Below are positions 11,449 to 21,981 of a stretch of DNA of 64,000 nucleotides, piece after piece. Numbering within the stretch: the stretch's first letter is position 1; every line of letters starts with the position of its first letter. Both the position numbers and the translations under genes were made by a program. The DNA is from Dacryopinax spathularia (lineage: Eukaryota; Basidiomycota; Dacrymycetes; Dacrymycetales; Dacrymycetaceae): contig JBBPFI010000009.1 in NCBI GenBank assembly GCA_037974965.1, forward strand, positions 1,240,001-1,304,000. The letters run 5' to 3'. A model generated the notes under the pieces. The model searched no databases and was not told the origin of the DNA. It was given only the letters and a program-made list of their open reading frames with translations.

Positions 11449-12002
11449 CTATCCCGGGAGACCTCAAGTCCACGTCAATAACAAGCAATGCTGCTGCAAC
11501 TGAACTTACCTGTACTGCAAGTCCCGCTCTAGCCGGGTCGTAAGCCATCTGTGCAACATGTAGGGTGCGTAGACACAGCCAGAGTCCACCGTCGAGAAGT
11601 TTACGTCGATGATCGCCCCACAAGAATGAAAGCCGCAAACGAAAGGGCAGCGCGCTCCCCTACCTATTCACTAGGCTGGGCACTTGCAAGCGGCTGGCAC
11701 AACTGGAAAGCCATAGAGGAGGGGCAGACAATAACCGAGCCTCGTCGTGGCGAACAGTGTTCTCGTTTCATGGCTGGCCCGGTCGGCCCGCTTCAAGCCT
11801 GCACAAGCGGAACCAAGTGCCGGCAGCTCACGCGGGCGGTGCCTAGCTGCTGAAGCCCTCAATGTTGCAAATCTCCTCAAGTTACTTATCCCGTCTAGCT
11901 ATGCTGATGGGCAAACGGTTTGGGGGCATTTCCAGGTTGACCTATAGTGTGGTATATTGTGTTACAAACCACCGGTGTCACCAATGGCTTGGCTTGCATA
12001 GC

Positions 12003-12145
12003 ACCTCAGAAGCTACATAGCGCAGGGGTCTACTGCATAGCGGGGGCAACCGCTATGGAAAAGGCTTCCGTACTATGCCGCGCGATCAAGTCAGGGCTTG
12101 GCCCTGGCTGCTATGGCTTCTACACAGCCACCATAGCGCTATATA
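12003..12145. repeat. Cluster of CATAGCG motifs in both orientations
   Basis: CATAGCGG and CCGCTATG form an 8-bp stem around a short loop near 12036-12058. Further copies of the core occur as ACATAGCGC and CATAGCGCTATA, together with an AGGGCTTGGCCCT inverted repeat. It looks like an irregular inverted-repeat array rather than a gene. Confidence 0.5.
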
Positions 12146-12181
12146 GGGACGAGGCCTTTACCTGAGTTACGCCTCACACAG

Positions 12182-12214
12182 CACCGGGAACGGGAACGGC
12201 AACGGGAACGGCAA
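12182..12214. repeat. GGGAAC/GGCAAC hexanucleotide repeat
   Basis: Five to six alternating six-base units of GGGAAC and GGCAAC. Confidence 0.85.
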
Positions 12215-14099
12215 CATCAGCCCGGAAACCCAGGGCCCGGCAGTTTGGCGAGGCTGAACCCCACTGTAAGTACTCTCCCATGCTGCGTCCCACGCCCACG
12301 AACTCCATCTTTCAATTCCCCCAATCCTCCACACCTGCTCAGACTCTACTGCCGTTCCATTCGTCCGGCCGTCCGACACACTACACGCTTCCTAAGTAAA
12401 TCCGGGCAAGGCACCTGAAGGCGTGCGTGCCGGCGGCATCTTCCGCGCCCGTTCGAGATAGGCGTCTGTTCAGTTCAGTTCAGTTCGGCCAAACGAACGT
12501 TAGCCGACCGCTCGCCCCTCGTTCCTTCCTCTTTCGGCAACGAAACGAGCAACGTCAATTCACTCCTCCAAACTCCATACGCTATACATACCTGATTCCC
12601 ACGCACCTGCCCCGAATTCATTCAACAAGCTAAAAAGGCACACGAATTGCGCAAGACAAGAGCATCCTATCATATCGCACTCCTAGCCGAATTCGGCAAC
12701 TCGCTCGCCTGTTTTGCCTTACCTGAGTGAGGGTCGAACGACCGACCGACCCGAACCGGCGGCTCGCTTCCCTCGCTTGTGCTCGGTTCGATACACTACT
12801 AGGCGATATACTACGAGAGCGAGGGATACAAGGCAACGCAACGCAACGCCCTCCCGCGCTGTTGGTCGCCGCATAGCTGGACACGACGCACAGCTCGCCG
12901 GCCTCTTAGCTTGTTGGAACGGAATCCGGTCGAACGGCGTACGACGTCACTGCCCACCCGCCGCACGTTACGCACGACGCAGAAGGCCAGGCCTGTGCCT
13001 TTTCAGAACTCATAACCCAGTTCACACAAGCGATCAATCAGGCACGAGTACCAGCGCGCGTGGTTGCAGTTGCTGTGAAACACGACACACACACGCACAC
13101 GCATCGCTGGCTTGAGTTTGAGCAGGAGACGCCGCAGAGACTGAGGCTGAGGTGGGTAGCAACCGACGCGCCGCACGACAGAGCATATCTTGCAATCTGC
13201 ACTTTCCCATCTCATTCCCGTCTCTATCTTCCATCCACGCCGGACATCGAAGATCGTTTATTATAAGGAGTGGACGAGGCGAACAACGCAGGACCATTCG
13301 AACGCGCCAACCGAGCCCTTCCTTTCCCGTGCGCCGCCGCAACCCATCCATCAATTCGCCTCGCATACGCATACGCTCTGGGACGGTCAATCGCCCATCG
13401 AGTCAATCCCAGTCAACCTCTCCCCCTCTTCCAGCTCATCGTGGCATCTGCACATCGTCGCATTTGCTCGGCTTCGCACTCCGCCTTGAGTGAGGGACTG
13501 CGTTGAGGACAGGACGCAGACCATCCGACTCGCTTGGTCCAAAATCCGAGTTGAACCCCTACTACCGTGCATCTGCAGTACAGTACATCTACTCAGCATT
13601 CACGACTAGCATTGCCAGCCCAAGTGGACGAACAAAAAGGCCCGCCTGAACCTCGCCCGCGACTGCCTCTAGCGCCTAGCCGTCAGAAGCTACCCACGCG
13701 GTCATCTAGTCAGTCGGTCACCGCATTCCCGCCCAATCACCGCATCCTCGCGCATCGCCGCCCCCTACCTGGCCTCACTAGTGGCCTAATAGCCTAACGA
13801 CCTACTAGCGTCAAACGTATACGTATACAACCTTGCCTTGCTCATCCCTCCACCTCCCCATTACCTTTGCCCCGGCACCCACCCAAACAGGTCGACATAC
13901 TGGCCTCTTCTCTTTACTGTATACGCACTTCCAGGACGGAAGATGCAAGCCCAATGAACGCCCTCCCCGCTTGTGGACCATACGCATACACGTACTTGAT
14001 ATGTGCGCCCTCGTTGCCCTTTCCCTTGCTGAGGACATACTACTAACAAGCGCTGCAGTATAGTCCTTTCTTTCGATACTTGTAGTGGTCAACGCGAGC

Positions 14100-14981
14100 A
14101 TGACGATGTACACCTTCCACCCTCTCCCCACTCCGCCCCTCACCACCCCCACCCCCGGCACCCCCAGCGGCAGCTCCAGCTCCAGCAACATGCACACCGC
14201 TGCGCTCGAAGCCCACGCAGCACAAATGGGCTCCTTCGCCCGCCGCTTATCCGCCCAAGCCGCCCTCGTAGCCGACCGAGCCAAAGCGATGGAAGAAGCC
14301 GCCCGGCTCTCCTCCTCCACCCCACCAACACCCGAATCGGACGCGCAGACCCCTCCGCCCCTCCCTCCGTTCCTGTTCGACGTCCGACCTTCGTCCTCCG
14401 CCCAGGCGCAAGCACTCGAATGGGCTCGGATGCTCGCTTCCCGTCTCCCTCCCTCACACCCACATCTACATCCCCACGCAGCGGACCACGCGCGCACCAA
14501 AGCCGCCCTAGAGCGCAGACGAGCCGAGGCGCGCGCTCGGGCGGCAGCGGAGTTAGCGAGGCGAAGAGCAGCCCGGGACGCAGAGGAGAGAGAGCTGGCA
14601 AGAGCGTACGAGGTGTACGAATCCCGCTGGGGGGAGATGTCCCTCCTCTCGCCCACATCTCCCGGCGCAAGCGGGACGACCGACCTCTCATTCCACCATA
14701 TCCCGTGGCCGTGTCACCCCCCTCCTTCCTCCCCCTCCGACCTCAAGCCCATCAAGATCCAGAAATTCTTGCTCTCGCCCTTGCACAGCCGGAATCAGGG
14801 CCCCAAAGAGAGGGTGAGGCAGGCGTTGTTGAGGTGGCATCCGGACAAGTTTGAGGGGAGGTGGATGGGGCGGGTGAGGATGGAGGAGAGGGGACGGGTG
14901 AGGGAGGGCGTGAGGTGCGTGGTAGGTGCGTTGAGGGAGGTGCAGGATGAGCTGGGGAGGAGGGGGGTGTGGAGTCCTTGA
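14100..14981 (+). CDS. J-domain-like (NFKBIL1-like) protein, 293 aa, paralogue of 17389-18183
   Basis: Single exon. Residues 1-90 are low-complexity Pro/Thr/Ser. Residues ~125-180 are an Ala/Arg-rich helix (ALERRRAEARARAAAELARR). The conserved part is C-terminal: YEVYESRWGEM, HHIPWPC, SSPSDL, FLLSPLHS, then ALLRWHPDKFEGRW and a final helix with VREGVRCVVGALREV. The LLRWHPDKF segment resembles a J-domain HPD loop; from memory, basidiomycete proteins of this shape are annotated NFKBIL1-like. The function is unknown to me. ATG 14100 is taken as the start (a second ATG lies six bases later); there is an in-frame GTG but no ATG further upstream. GC content is very high and third positions are C/G-rich, which creates a long Arg-rich false ORF on the opposite strand. 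Confidence 0.75.
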   Translation: MTMYTFHPLPTPPLTTPTPGTPSGSSSSSNMHTAALEAHAAQMGSFARRLSAQAALVADRAKAMEEAARLSSSTPPTPESDAQTPPPLPPFLFDVRPSSSAQAQALEWARMLASRLPPSHPHLHPHAADHARTKAALERRRAEARARAAAELARRRAARDAEERELARAYEVYESRWGEMSLLSPTSPGASGTTDLSFHHIPWPCHPPPSSPSDLKPIKIQKFLLSPLHSRNQGPKERVRQALLRWHPDKFEGRWMGRVRMEERGRVREGVRCVVGALREVQDELGRRGVWSP

Positions 14982-15267
14982 GCCCGCCATGTGGGAGCGG
15001 CCGGCGAGTCTGCGGGCGGAGTCTACAATGAAGCCAAAGCCTCGACTTCCGCCGATCGGCCGGATTGCCGGCGAAACCGCACCACCCATTCATCGACAGC
15101 AAGCAAGTGTATCATTTAATCGTGTATCAGTACCCTTGCCTCCTTCATCTCCCACTCCACATTTGCATTTGCCCACTGTGCCCTTCTCTTCTCATCTACC
15201 TTCCAGCTTACTAGTCGTTGTTCCTCTTCAAGCTTCGAGTTGTCACTTTTCACTCTTCCTTCTCTTA

Positions 15268-15304
15268 TCATCATCATCATTATCGTCGTCGTCGTCGTCG
15301 TCGT
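15268..15304. repeat. (TCA)n(TCG)n microsatellite
   Basis: About four TCA units followed by seven TCG units, in non-coding DNA. Confidence 0.9.
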
Positions 15305-15708
15305 ACCATACGGGCTGGCTCGGGTATCGGTTAGTAGCGTAGCGTATCGTAGCGTAGTGCATCGTAGTAAAGCAGACAGTAACAGTGAAAGTGTAGGGTG
15401 GGGTGAGGTAGTATAGATATGTTTTTTGGTAATTGAGAGTGTACATACAGTACAGTAGTCTGTCTTACGCCCTTGGGTGCCGTCTGGGAAGCCGTCTGGA
15501 AAGTTTCGGAACGCCTCTCAAAGGTATTCGTAAGGCACAGCGCGCGAGCGGCAAGACTCTACCGCAGGCACCTCCCGAAGAGCTTGCAGTTTCGTGCTTG
15601 TTGTTGAAGAGCCCAGCCTGCAGGTGAAAATGGGAAGTCGGGGCAAGCGATCCGGAGTACCCCAGACCAGGACCAACGGGTCTACATTCTCGAAGCGTGG
15701 ATGCGTGC

Positions 15709-16041
15709 GGTCTGGGTCGTGCCTAGCGGGATTGGCGAATCTGAGCGAATTGACAAGGCTGGGCGGGCGGTAGGGGCGGGTTGCGCGCGGTAACCTCGCG
15801 GACTTTGTGCATAGGTGTGGGAGTACAACGGTTCTTGATGTTGAAGGAAATCCGGGTGTCTCAGAGAACGACGAACGCACGAACAAGCTCTAAGTAGAGC
15901 TATCGGTCTGCGCTTTTCTCAAGTCGTGCCCGGCGGGACTGGAGAATCGACGGCAAGTGTCCTGAAGGAATGCGAGCGGTAGATGGGGCGTTGCGCACGG
16001 TAAAGTACGGAAGACGCGCATTGCTGTGGTAATACAACAGC
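15709..16041 (+). repeat. Diverged direct repeat, two copies of about 130 bp
   Basis: Copy 1 (15709-15832) and copy 2 (15904-16041) share the same order of blocks: GGTCTG, TCGTGCC.(G)GCGGGA.TGG.GAATC, GCGGTAG..GGGCG.TTGCGC.CGGTAA, and GTG.G.A.TACAACRG, with small indels between. They are spaced by ~70 bp. This looks like an old duplication of non-coding sequence. Confidence 0.55.
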
Positions 16042-17388
16042 GCTCCCTCCTCTTGGCCTGCAGAGCTGCGAAGCAAGCAGGAACAGGCTAAGCGAGGGAG
16101 ATCCCGCCGGCAGCGCATCCCAGCCCTGAACGGCAGAGCACCGCAAATATCTCCACACTAGGCCAGCGTCATGCTGACGTCTGCTGTGCTGGCTTATCCT
16201 TGTGCCTTTTGACGAATCACGCGTTGGACATTTTGCGCATTCGATGATGAAGGAGCATGCCGCATTTAGAACAGAGTTCCGTCCCTGGCTAGATGGGACC
16301 GAGTCTGCTCCCTTGAGTCCCTTCTGACGAAGTGCAAGAGGGGCAAAGGAGGCCAAGAGATGCGCGAGTTACGGACCGAGCGCTAGCCAGCGGTACGGTT
16401 GGATGTTGGGTTATTACCGCGTCTTCCGCGGATTGCTGACTGAGTCGTGCCTTATGCTCCATTGTGGGGAACGCACATCCAGACCGCGGTGTGATACAGA
16501 CGGCCGGGTGTTGTTCGCTCTGTCGAGGGTCAGGGCGAACCTTCGCGGCTCTAAGAGCTTGTTTCTGCATAAGGGCGCGGTATCCCAGCCTCACGGAGCG
16601 CGGATAACGAAGCTGAAAAGGGGCTGGCGCGTGTCAGCTGACGCATGATGACGAAGCCGAAGGTTCGGTGGAATGACGCCGCGCTGCTGCTTTTCTTGCG
16701 ATGTGCGCGGCATTCGTCCAGCGGTGGGAGCGCCGTTGCGAGGGAAAGTGCTGCGTGGGAGGATGATCCTCAGTATGTGCCTGGCCATCATCCCTTCTTC
16801 TCATCGCGATTCGTGACAAGGGGATTTCCTTGCATGTGCTTGAGACAGGTGTGGACGAAACAAGCGGGGTAGAAGCCGGCAAAGCTTGGCCAGAAGCGGA
16901 TTGGCATAGATAAGATCCTCGGACAATCGGCGCGTCGCACGAGATGATCACCAACACAGCCAAACTCGACACAATTGCTGACAGGGTGGAGGCGTGGAAG
17001 AGGCGGTTTTGTGCTGACCGGTCATAACAAGCAATTGCTTTTCGGCGGAGATGCCGTTTAGAAGTTCGTTGTGCGTGGGGTGTACGGGCCAAGTCCGCAA
17101 CCGCCGGCCGATATATCCATAGAGCGTGATCACGCCACGAAGTCATGCTCCGACCGGGCGGTAGAAGGAAACTATGTTCCTGGTCGAATTACCAATAAGC
17201 GGTGCTTCTTCCCCCATCAAACGGATGAGGTCAGGCGACTGCAGTCCCGTTTCGGACCTGCTGAGCAAGGTCTATAAGTATCCCCGCCCCCGTCGAATCG
17301 TACCGGCCGCATTCCGCTCCGCAACTGCCCCAAACACTTTGTGTTCATCGAGTCCGCGTCCCCTCCCACAGTATTTTCCGGTTCTTCC

Positions 17389-18183
17389 ATGGACTTCGCT
17401 CGCGCTCACGGACCCCTCGTCCCTCCCTCCCACAGGCCGCGTGTCGGTCCTTTCGGCGAACGACTCAGTCCTGACGGGAGTTGCGCAGTACAAGATGGTC
17501 GATTCAATCGTCCGTACCCAGGCCAACGCTTGTCGCCAGAAGTGACCAGCCCAACGATCAAGCAGAGGGCGGTTAGCCCGCATATCCTGTACAAGCTCGA
17601 TGATGAAGCGCCCGAGGTCGATGACGCAGCACAGCGTGGCTTCTTTTCACGCTTTCGGGCACGTAGGCGAAGTTCGGCAGCCGCACGCGATATGCTCACG
17701 AGGACCGATACGCGGCATACCACCAGCAGCGGGAGCGTGTTATCGTTCGAGAGCGACGAGGGTGTGAGGCGAGGAGGCGAGGGCGATGGGCCTGGCCCGT
17801 ACGAGCTGTACGGACAGCTGGATCGGTCCGAGCTGGCACGCATATACACGGCCATTGGCGCATACGAGCATCGGTGGGCGACACTTGCTGCGCTTCCTCG
17901 ACGACCAGAATGGACATTTGGGACCATACCATGGCCCTGCGCATCACAACCATCATCCCCTTCCGAGCTCGACCCTGCGGCGGTACGGACGTTCCTCCTC
18001 GCCGCCCTCGGATATGGCCATGAATGGCACCAACGCCTCGGTACGGAGCTCCAGAGATGGCAGCCCGAAGATTTCGCGGCAAAGTGGTTGATCAACGTCA
18101 AGTCCTCGGAGCGCTCTAGGGTCGTCGAGGGGGTGGCTGTTGTGAGAAGGGTGCTGACGGAGCTGATGAGTGAGGGTCGATGA
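17389..18183 (+). CDS. J-domain-like family protein, 264 aa, paralogue of 14100-14981
   Basis: Single exon from ATG 17389 to TGA. The first ~130 residues are basic, Ser-rich and probably disordered (FFSRFRARRRSSAA). The C-terminal ~110 residues match the gene at 14100 block by block: YEHRWATL, FGTIPWPC, SSPSELD, FLLAALG, ELQRWQPEDFAAKW and VVEGVAVVRRVL. The HPDK of the first paralogue is here QPED, so the J-like signature is lost while the flanking Trp and helices remain. Same strand, 2.4 kb apart: an old tandem duplication. The function is unknown to me. The minus-strand ORFs here are shadows. Confidence 0.75.
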   Translation: MDFARAHGPLVPPSHRPRVGPFGERLSPDGSCAVQDGRFNRPYPGQRLSPEVTSPTIKQRAVSPHILYKLDDEAPEVDDAAQRGFFSRFRARRRSSAAARDMLTRTDTRHTTSSGSVLSFESDEGVRRGGEGDGPGPYELYGQLDRSELARIYTAIGAYEHRWATLAALPRRPEWTFGTIPWPCASQPSSPSELDPAAVRTFLLAALGYGHEWHQRLGTELQRWQPEDFAAKWLINVKSSERSRVVEGVAVVRRVLTELMSEGR

Positions 18184-18633
18184 GTCTTCTCGGTGTGTCG
18201 CATGGCTTTGAAACTGTACTATCGTAGTCCAATCATTGGTAATCTTGATCATCGCAAAAAGGGACAGTGTTCATGTCCATCGGTAGTCATGCCAGCTCTA
18301 CTACTAGTAGCTTTGGCAGCTGCAGCCCCCCTGAGGAATCCATCCGCAAGTCATCTTGTCACCTCAAAGCATTGTGATGTTAATGGCTGTAGACTTGCTT
18401 TGACTCAAAAGCCAACATGGCACAACAACGAGCAGGATTTGGGTGAAAGAGGCTGCATATCAATAAGCGCGGAAGCTACCAAATAAGGTAACCATAGAAA
18501 GCCAGGTCACCTGACCGTTTCCGAGTACCTCCACAGTCATGCCTGCCAAGGGTATGAAGCATACAGTGGCACTCTCCAGACAACTCTTCCTCGATCGTCC
18601 ACGAACTAAGAATACCAGTCAAAGACGGCAGCA
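18184..18633. other. Intergenic, promoter of the rhodanese gene
   Basis: No exon recognised; 3' flank of one plus-strand gene and 5' flank of the next. Confidence 0.45.
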
Positions 18634-19131
18634 ATGGCAAGCACAGACGCAAAACCGAAAGAATGGTACGAAGCCTTCCCCGAGCCCTCCTGGAATACGC
18701 CCACCATTAGCGCCCAAGAGCTGGCTTCGCTCATCAAGACCAAGCAAGCCGGAATAGACTACATAGTGATCGACCTCCGCCGTACAGACTTCGAGGTAAG
18801 CTCCCAACCCCTACTCCAGTAGCGAGTAGAGATGTTAAGTAGCTTGCGGCGACAGATCGGCTTCATCAAAGGCGCCCTCAACCTCCCCGCGCACTCTTTT
18901 TACCCGACCTTGCCGACAATCATCACCCTCCTCAGCAAGATCCCAAAGGTGGTCTTTCATTGTCAGAGCTGCAAGGCCGTTTCGCGCGGCACGAGGGCTG
19001 CGGGGTGGTACAAGGACGCGCTGGAGAAAGAGGGGATTAAGGGCAGTGAGGCGCTCGTTCTGCAGGGCGGGATTGTTGGGTTCTTGGCGGCGTATAAGGA
19101 TGATCCGGAGGTTGTTGTGAAGCTGGATTGA
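18634..19131 (+). CDS. Rhodanese/Cdc25-like protein (Ych1/arsenate-reductase type), 145 aa
   Basis: Exons 18634-18795 and 18856-19131, with a 60-nt GTAAGC...CAG intron in phase 0. A single rhodanese fold spans nearly the whole protein: ISAQELASLI, DYIVIDLRRTDFE, GFIKGALNLPAHSF, then the active-site strand VVFHCQSC, RGTRAAGWY and the C-terminal LVLQGGIVGFLAAY. Small single-domain proteins of this kind act as phosphatases or arsenate reductases (Ych1, Ibp1, Acr2 type). The catalytic loop is odd: the first Cys is seven residues from the Arg (C-Q-S-C-K-A-V-S-R) where Cdc25-like enzymes have five and rhodaneses four. The second Cys is four residues from the same Arg, so either Cys might be catalytic. 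No targeting signal is visible, so a cytosolic site is likely. Fold confidence is high, activity uncertain. Confidence 0.88.
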
Positions 19132-19616
19132 TCGCATCTGCCAGTTCTGGCAGCAATCACAGCAATTGCACGGAAATTGGATGATGTAACGATGACGTAA
19201 CCGAGTCTACGAAATGAGAAACGTTGCTGTTGTCGTTGAATGGTTGAGAGGCCGGCGACTCATAGAACGAGCAGGCAGGACCACGGAGCAGCAGAACAGG
19301 CAGATGGATTATTCCCTTCCACTATATAAAGAGGCTTCAAGATCATTGTTGATGTATGCATGCGAGTAAGATACAATTGAGGGGTGGACGTGAGCGACGG
19401 CGTTACATGCGCCAGTAACCAGAAAGATGTTACAGAGAAAATCAGAGAGAATCAGAGACAGAGACATGATCGAGATAGCCGTGCTTGGCCGTAGCTCCGT
19501 GTGAGAACCTGTTGAAGTTCCCACGTACAAATCATTGATGTTTCACGATATGGGAGAGCCGAGAAGGAGAATTGATGTTGAACCTTGATGGGAGACGATG
19601 AGATGATGTGAGGGAT
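19132..19616. other. 3'-3' intergenic space
   Basis: Between the convergent rhodanese and AOX genes. A TATATAAA at 19323-19330 has no gene to serve. Nothing else seen. Confidence 0.5.
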
Positions 19617-20994
19617 TTAGTGCTGCTCTGCGTGTGCAGCTGTGTTCCGGACGTCTTTGGAGTGCTCGAGAAGGCGGGTCTCTTCCCTTGCTTGCTCGAT
19701 GAGCTTTTCGGCCTCCTCGACATGGCGCTTCTCCTCCATGACGAAGCGTTCGGCTTCTTCCCTCGTGAACCTTCAAACATATCAGCACAGATGCGATTGA
19801 GCAGAGAAGATGGGTGTACTCACTCAGGCTTCTTGCCCTTCACTGTCATATCGGGCTCCACGACCGCGAACGGGTTCCCGTCCCCCTCGTTCAGGTTCGC
19901 AAAGCTGTGGTTCACAAACCTATGCGTGCTCTCGTCACTCCGCACAGCATAGATCACATCCAACAGCGTCGCATTCGGCTTCAGCCTCCAATAGTCGATC
20001 GCGATCTGCGGGGCAGGCATGTTCTCCCACTCCGGCACACGGCCAGCCTCGATCTCTTTTATACAGTGCGTATAGGTGATCACTGCTTCTTCCTCCAAGC
20101 AGCCGACGAACCGATGACACAGGTGGGGCGAGATGAGGTAGGAGAAGAAGAAGAGGTTGTAGAATACGCCTTGGGCGCCGAGCACGATCGTTCGGAAGAA
20201 CCAGCCGGGCTGCTTGATGCTCATGAAGGTCATGAGGTGCATACGCTCGTTTTCGGCTTCTTCGAGGAGGGTGTGAATCCAGCCGCCGTCGCGTTTCATG
20301 AGGCGGAGAGAGCGGAGGTGACGCAGCTGGTTACACTTGTCAGCACTGTTAGGCGGCATGAGAAACATGATGGGTACTCACAGTAGCGGCGACCATCCCG
20401 GGCACACCGGCGATACTCTCGAGGAACAAGATCCTCGCCAACCAAGCCTTATCATCCAATATCCACCCCCTCTCCCTCAGCTCCTTCACACTAAGCTTCT
20501 CATCCTCCGGCGTAAGCTCCTTATGCGTATACCCCGAAACCCAATCAAACGCCTTGCGAGTGAAAGAAACGAGATCGCGGATAAACTTGTCGCTGAAGTT
20601 TTCGGGTGTGTGGCGGACGACTTCGACGGATTTGAGCTCTTCGGGCGAGTAGACGGGGTGGAAGAGAACCCAGTCGCCGATTTCTTGTCGAGGGCCTTTG
20701 GTCTTCAGCTCGTCCGCCACGCGGGGGATTCCTACTGGATCGTCTGCGGGCCTGATTAGCCGCGGCTCTGGGGAGGAAGAGTGGCGAAAACGCACCTTTG
20801 TAGTGAAACCCCTCGCTGCCGACTGATGTCTGCTCGGAGCCTACCCGACCCGGCTCGGTCGGAGAAGGCTTGGCGGTAAGCTTGTTGGGCGTGAAGAACC
20901 TCCCACTAGTGCTGGAGAGGCATCGGATATGGGCGGAAGTAAGCCGCATGCATAGCGGGCGGATAGGTGCCCTAGCAGGGAGAAGCAGAGACAT
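19617..20994 (-). CDS. AOX1: Mitochondrial alternative oxidase, 405 aa
   Basis: Exons leftwards 20994-20796, 20743-20382, 20326-19824 and 19770-19617; introns of 52, 55 and 53 nt, all in frame. This is the cyanide-insensitive ubiquinol oxidase of the inner mitochondrial membrane, which passes electrons from ubiquinol to oxygen without pumping protons. The di-iron ligands are visible: [15 protein letters not shown] (~residue 175), [12 protein letters not shown] (~208-219), [12 protein letters not shown] (~263) and [11 protein letters not shown] (~315). The hydrophobic hairpin [20 protein letters not shown] anchors it to the membrane. The N-terminus is Arg/Ser-rich without acidic residues ([18 protein letters not shown]), as in a mitochondrial presequence. 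After the catalytic core comes a ~50-residue charged helical tail ([20 protein letters not shown]) encoded by the last exon. The intron-1 acceptor was chosen to give FHYKDDPVG; a 28-nt alternative is too short to be likely. Confidence 0.97.
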
Positions 20995-21981
20995 ATTTTC
21001 TCCTGGTCGACCTTAGCAAAGTCAAGTCAAGCAGATGAGATCAGGATAGTGGAGGGCAAAGCAGATAATGGAACAGTGTCGGGGTGCCTGGGCTTTTTAT
21101 TGCCTTTGCACGTTATTGGTTCTTCGCCGATTATTATGCAGAGGGCGGGAGTAGGGTCCTGGGCGCGTTGCGGTGCTTCTGTATGTGAAGTTCGAAGTTG
21201 AAGGGTTCGACGCGACGCGCTGCGAAGGACCCTTATACGACCCAAAAGGCCCGGCGGGATCGGCCTCTCCCGGAAGTAGGCGGCCGCGTCCGCATCTGGG
21301 CGGTCCCGAGCTGTTCCGGTCAAGTGAGGATTTCCTGTGACTGGCCACAATGCACAGCGTAAAGACGTAGAGGCTCCACGGCGATGATTGTTTTCGGTTT
21401 GAGCCGTCGCGCGGTGCTGAGAGGTGTGCACCGGCTGTTCGCGGGAGTGTGTTGTGCTGGGCTTATTGCTGGGTTATTTCGGTGCAACATCATGGCTCCA
21501 ATCGGGATCTCATCGCGTACAGGGCACGGAGACCCTGTCCGAGGAAATACCTAGAAAGCCTCTGCATGGTCGGCCCGGCACTGGCCCAGTGCGGAAGCCC
21601 CTTTCACACGTTGGTCGGCAGGCCACACCAGAGAAGAGGAGAGTGGAATAGAGATGCGGTGATCATTACTGCTTCTCGAGCAAAGCCGTAACTCCGTTAG
21701 TGCGTGACAACAACAAGCGGAAGACGGAAAGAGGGGGAAGTATTGCGTAGATCAACAAGAGGGGGAATGATGTAGTGATGCGAGCAATGATGGAATGGAC
21801 GAATGAACGAATGACAGAGAGGCGGCCGGCGGGAAGCGCCGGTCAGACTTCCAACAAACAGATGGCAAGATGCCCAAAATACGTACAAACAGCCTTCGAG
21901 TGGCGATGGCGAATAACAGAATAACAATCAACCCAGGATCCAGAATGCGGGGTCCAGAACGTCGAACAACAGGGCATAAGC
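20995..21981. other. AOX upstream region
   Basis: About 1 kb between the AOX start and the HPC2 stop. One inverted CCAAT box (ATTGG near 21115) lies ~120 bp upstream of the AOX ATG. Short ORFs here are not supported. Confidence 0.45.

Larger units (their letters stand above)
10721..14099. other. Long repeat-bearing intergenic region
   Basis: About 3.4 kb without a convincing gene. Short ORFs on both strands lack splice partners and have Arg/Pro/Ser-rich translations typical of GC-rich non-coding DNA. It contains the repeats listed separately (11370-11448, 12003-12145, 12182-12214), short CA-rich runs near 13085-13105 and a CAGTT run near 12470. The right-hand part presumably holds the promoter and 5' UTR of the gene at 14100. 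Confidence 0.5.
14982..17388. other. Intergenic spacer between paralogues, with repeats
   Basis: About 2.4 kb without a supported gene. It holds a triplet microsatellite near 15268-15304, a run of GTAGCGTA-like 8-mers around 15333-15367, and a diverged direct repeat (15709-15832 against 15904-16041), listed separately. Minus-strand ORFs near 15.9-16.6 kb have no splice logic or familiar composition. Confidence 0.5.

Noticed and set aside
12770-12800. GGTTCGATAC, resembling a tRNA B box
   Set aside because: No flanking acceptor stem, anticodon arm or A box could be paired.
13811-14656. 281-codon minus-strand ORF, Ala/Arg/Ser-rich
   Set aside because: Antisense to the J-like gene, whose conserved C-terminus matches its paralogue; extreme GC at third positions explains the open antisense frame.
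15900-16650. Minus-strand ORFs of 100-145 codons
   Set aside because: They overlap a non-coding direct repeat, lack splice partners and have no recognisable protein content.
19323-19330. TATATAAA as a possible promoter
   Set aside because: It lies in a 3'-3' intergenic space with no gene start within a plausible distance on either strand.
20744-20795. A 28-nt first intron for AOX using the nearer CCCCAG acceptor
   Set aside because: It is in frame, but 28 nt is below the usual minimum for fungal introns; the 52-nt choice has a branch-like CTAAT and gives a sensible FHYKDDPVG join.
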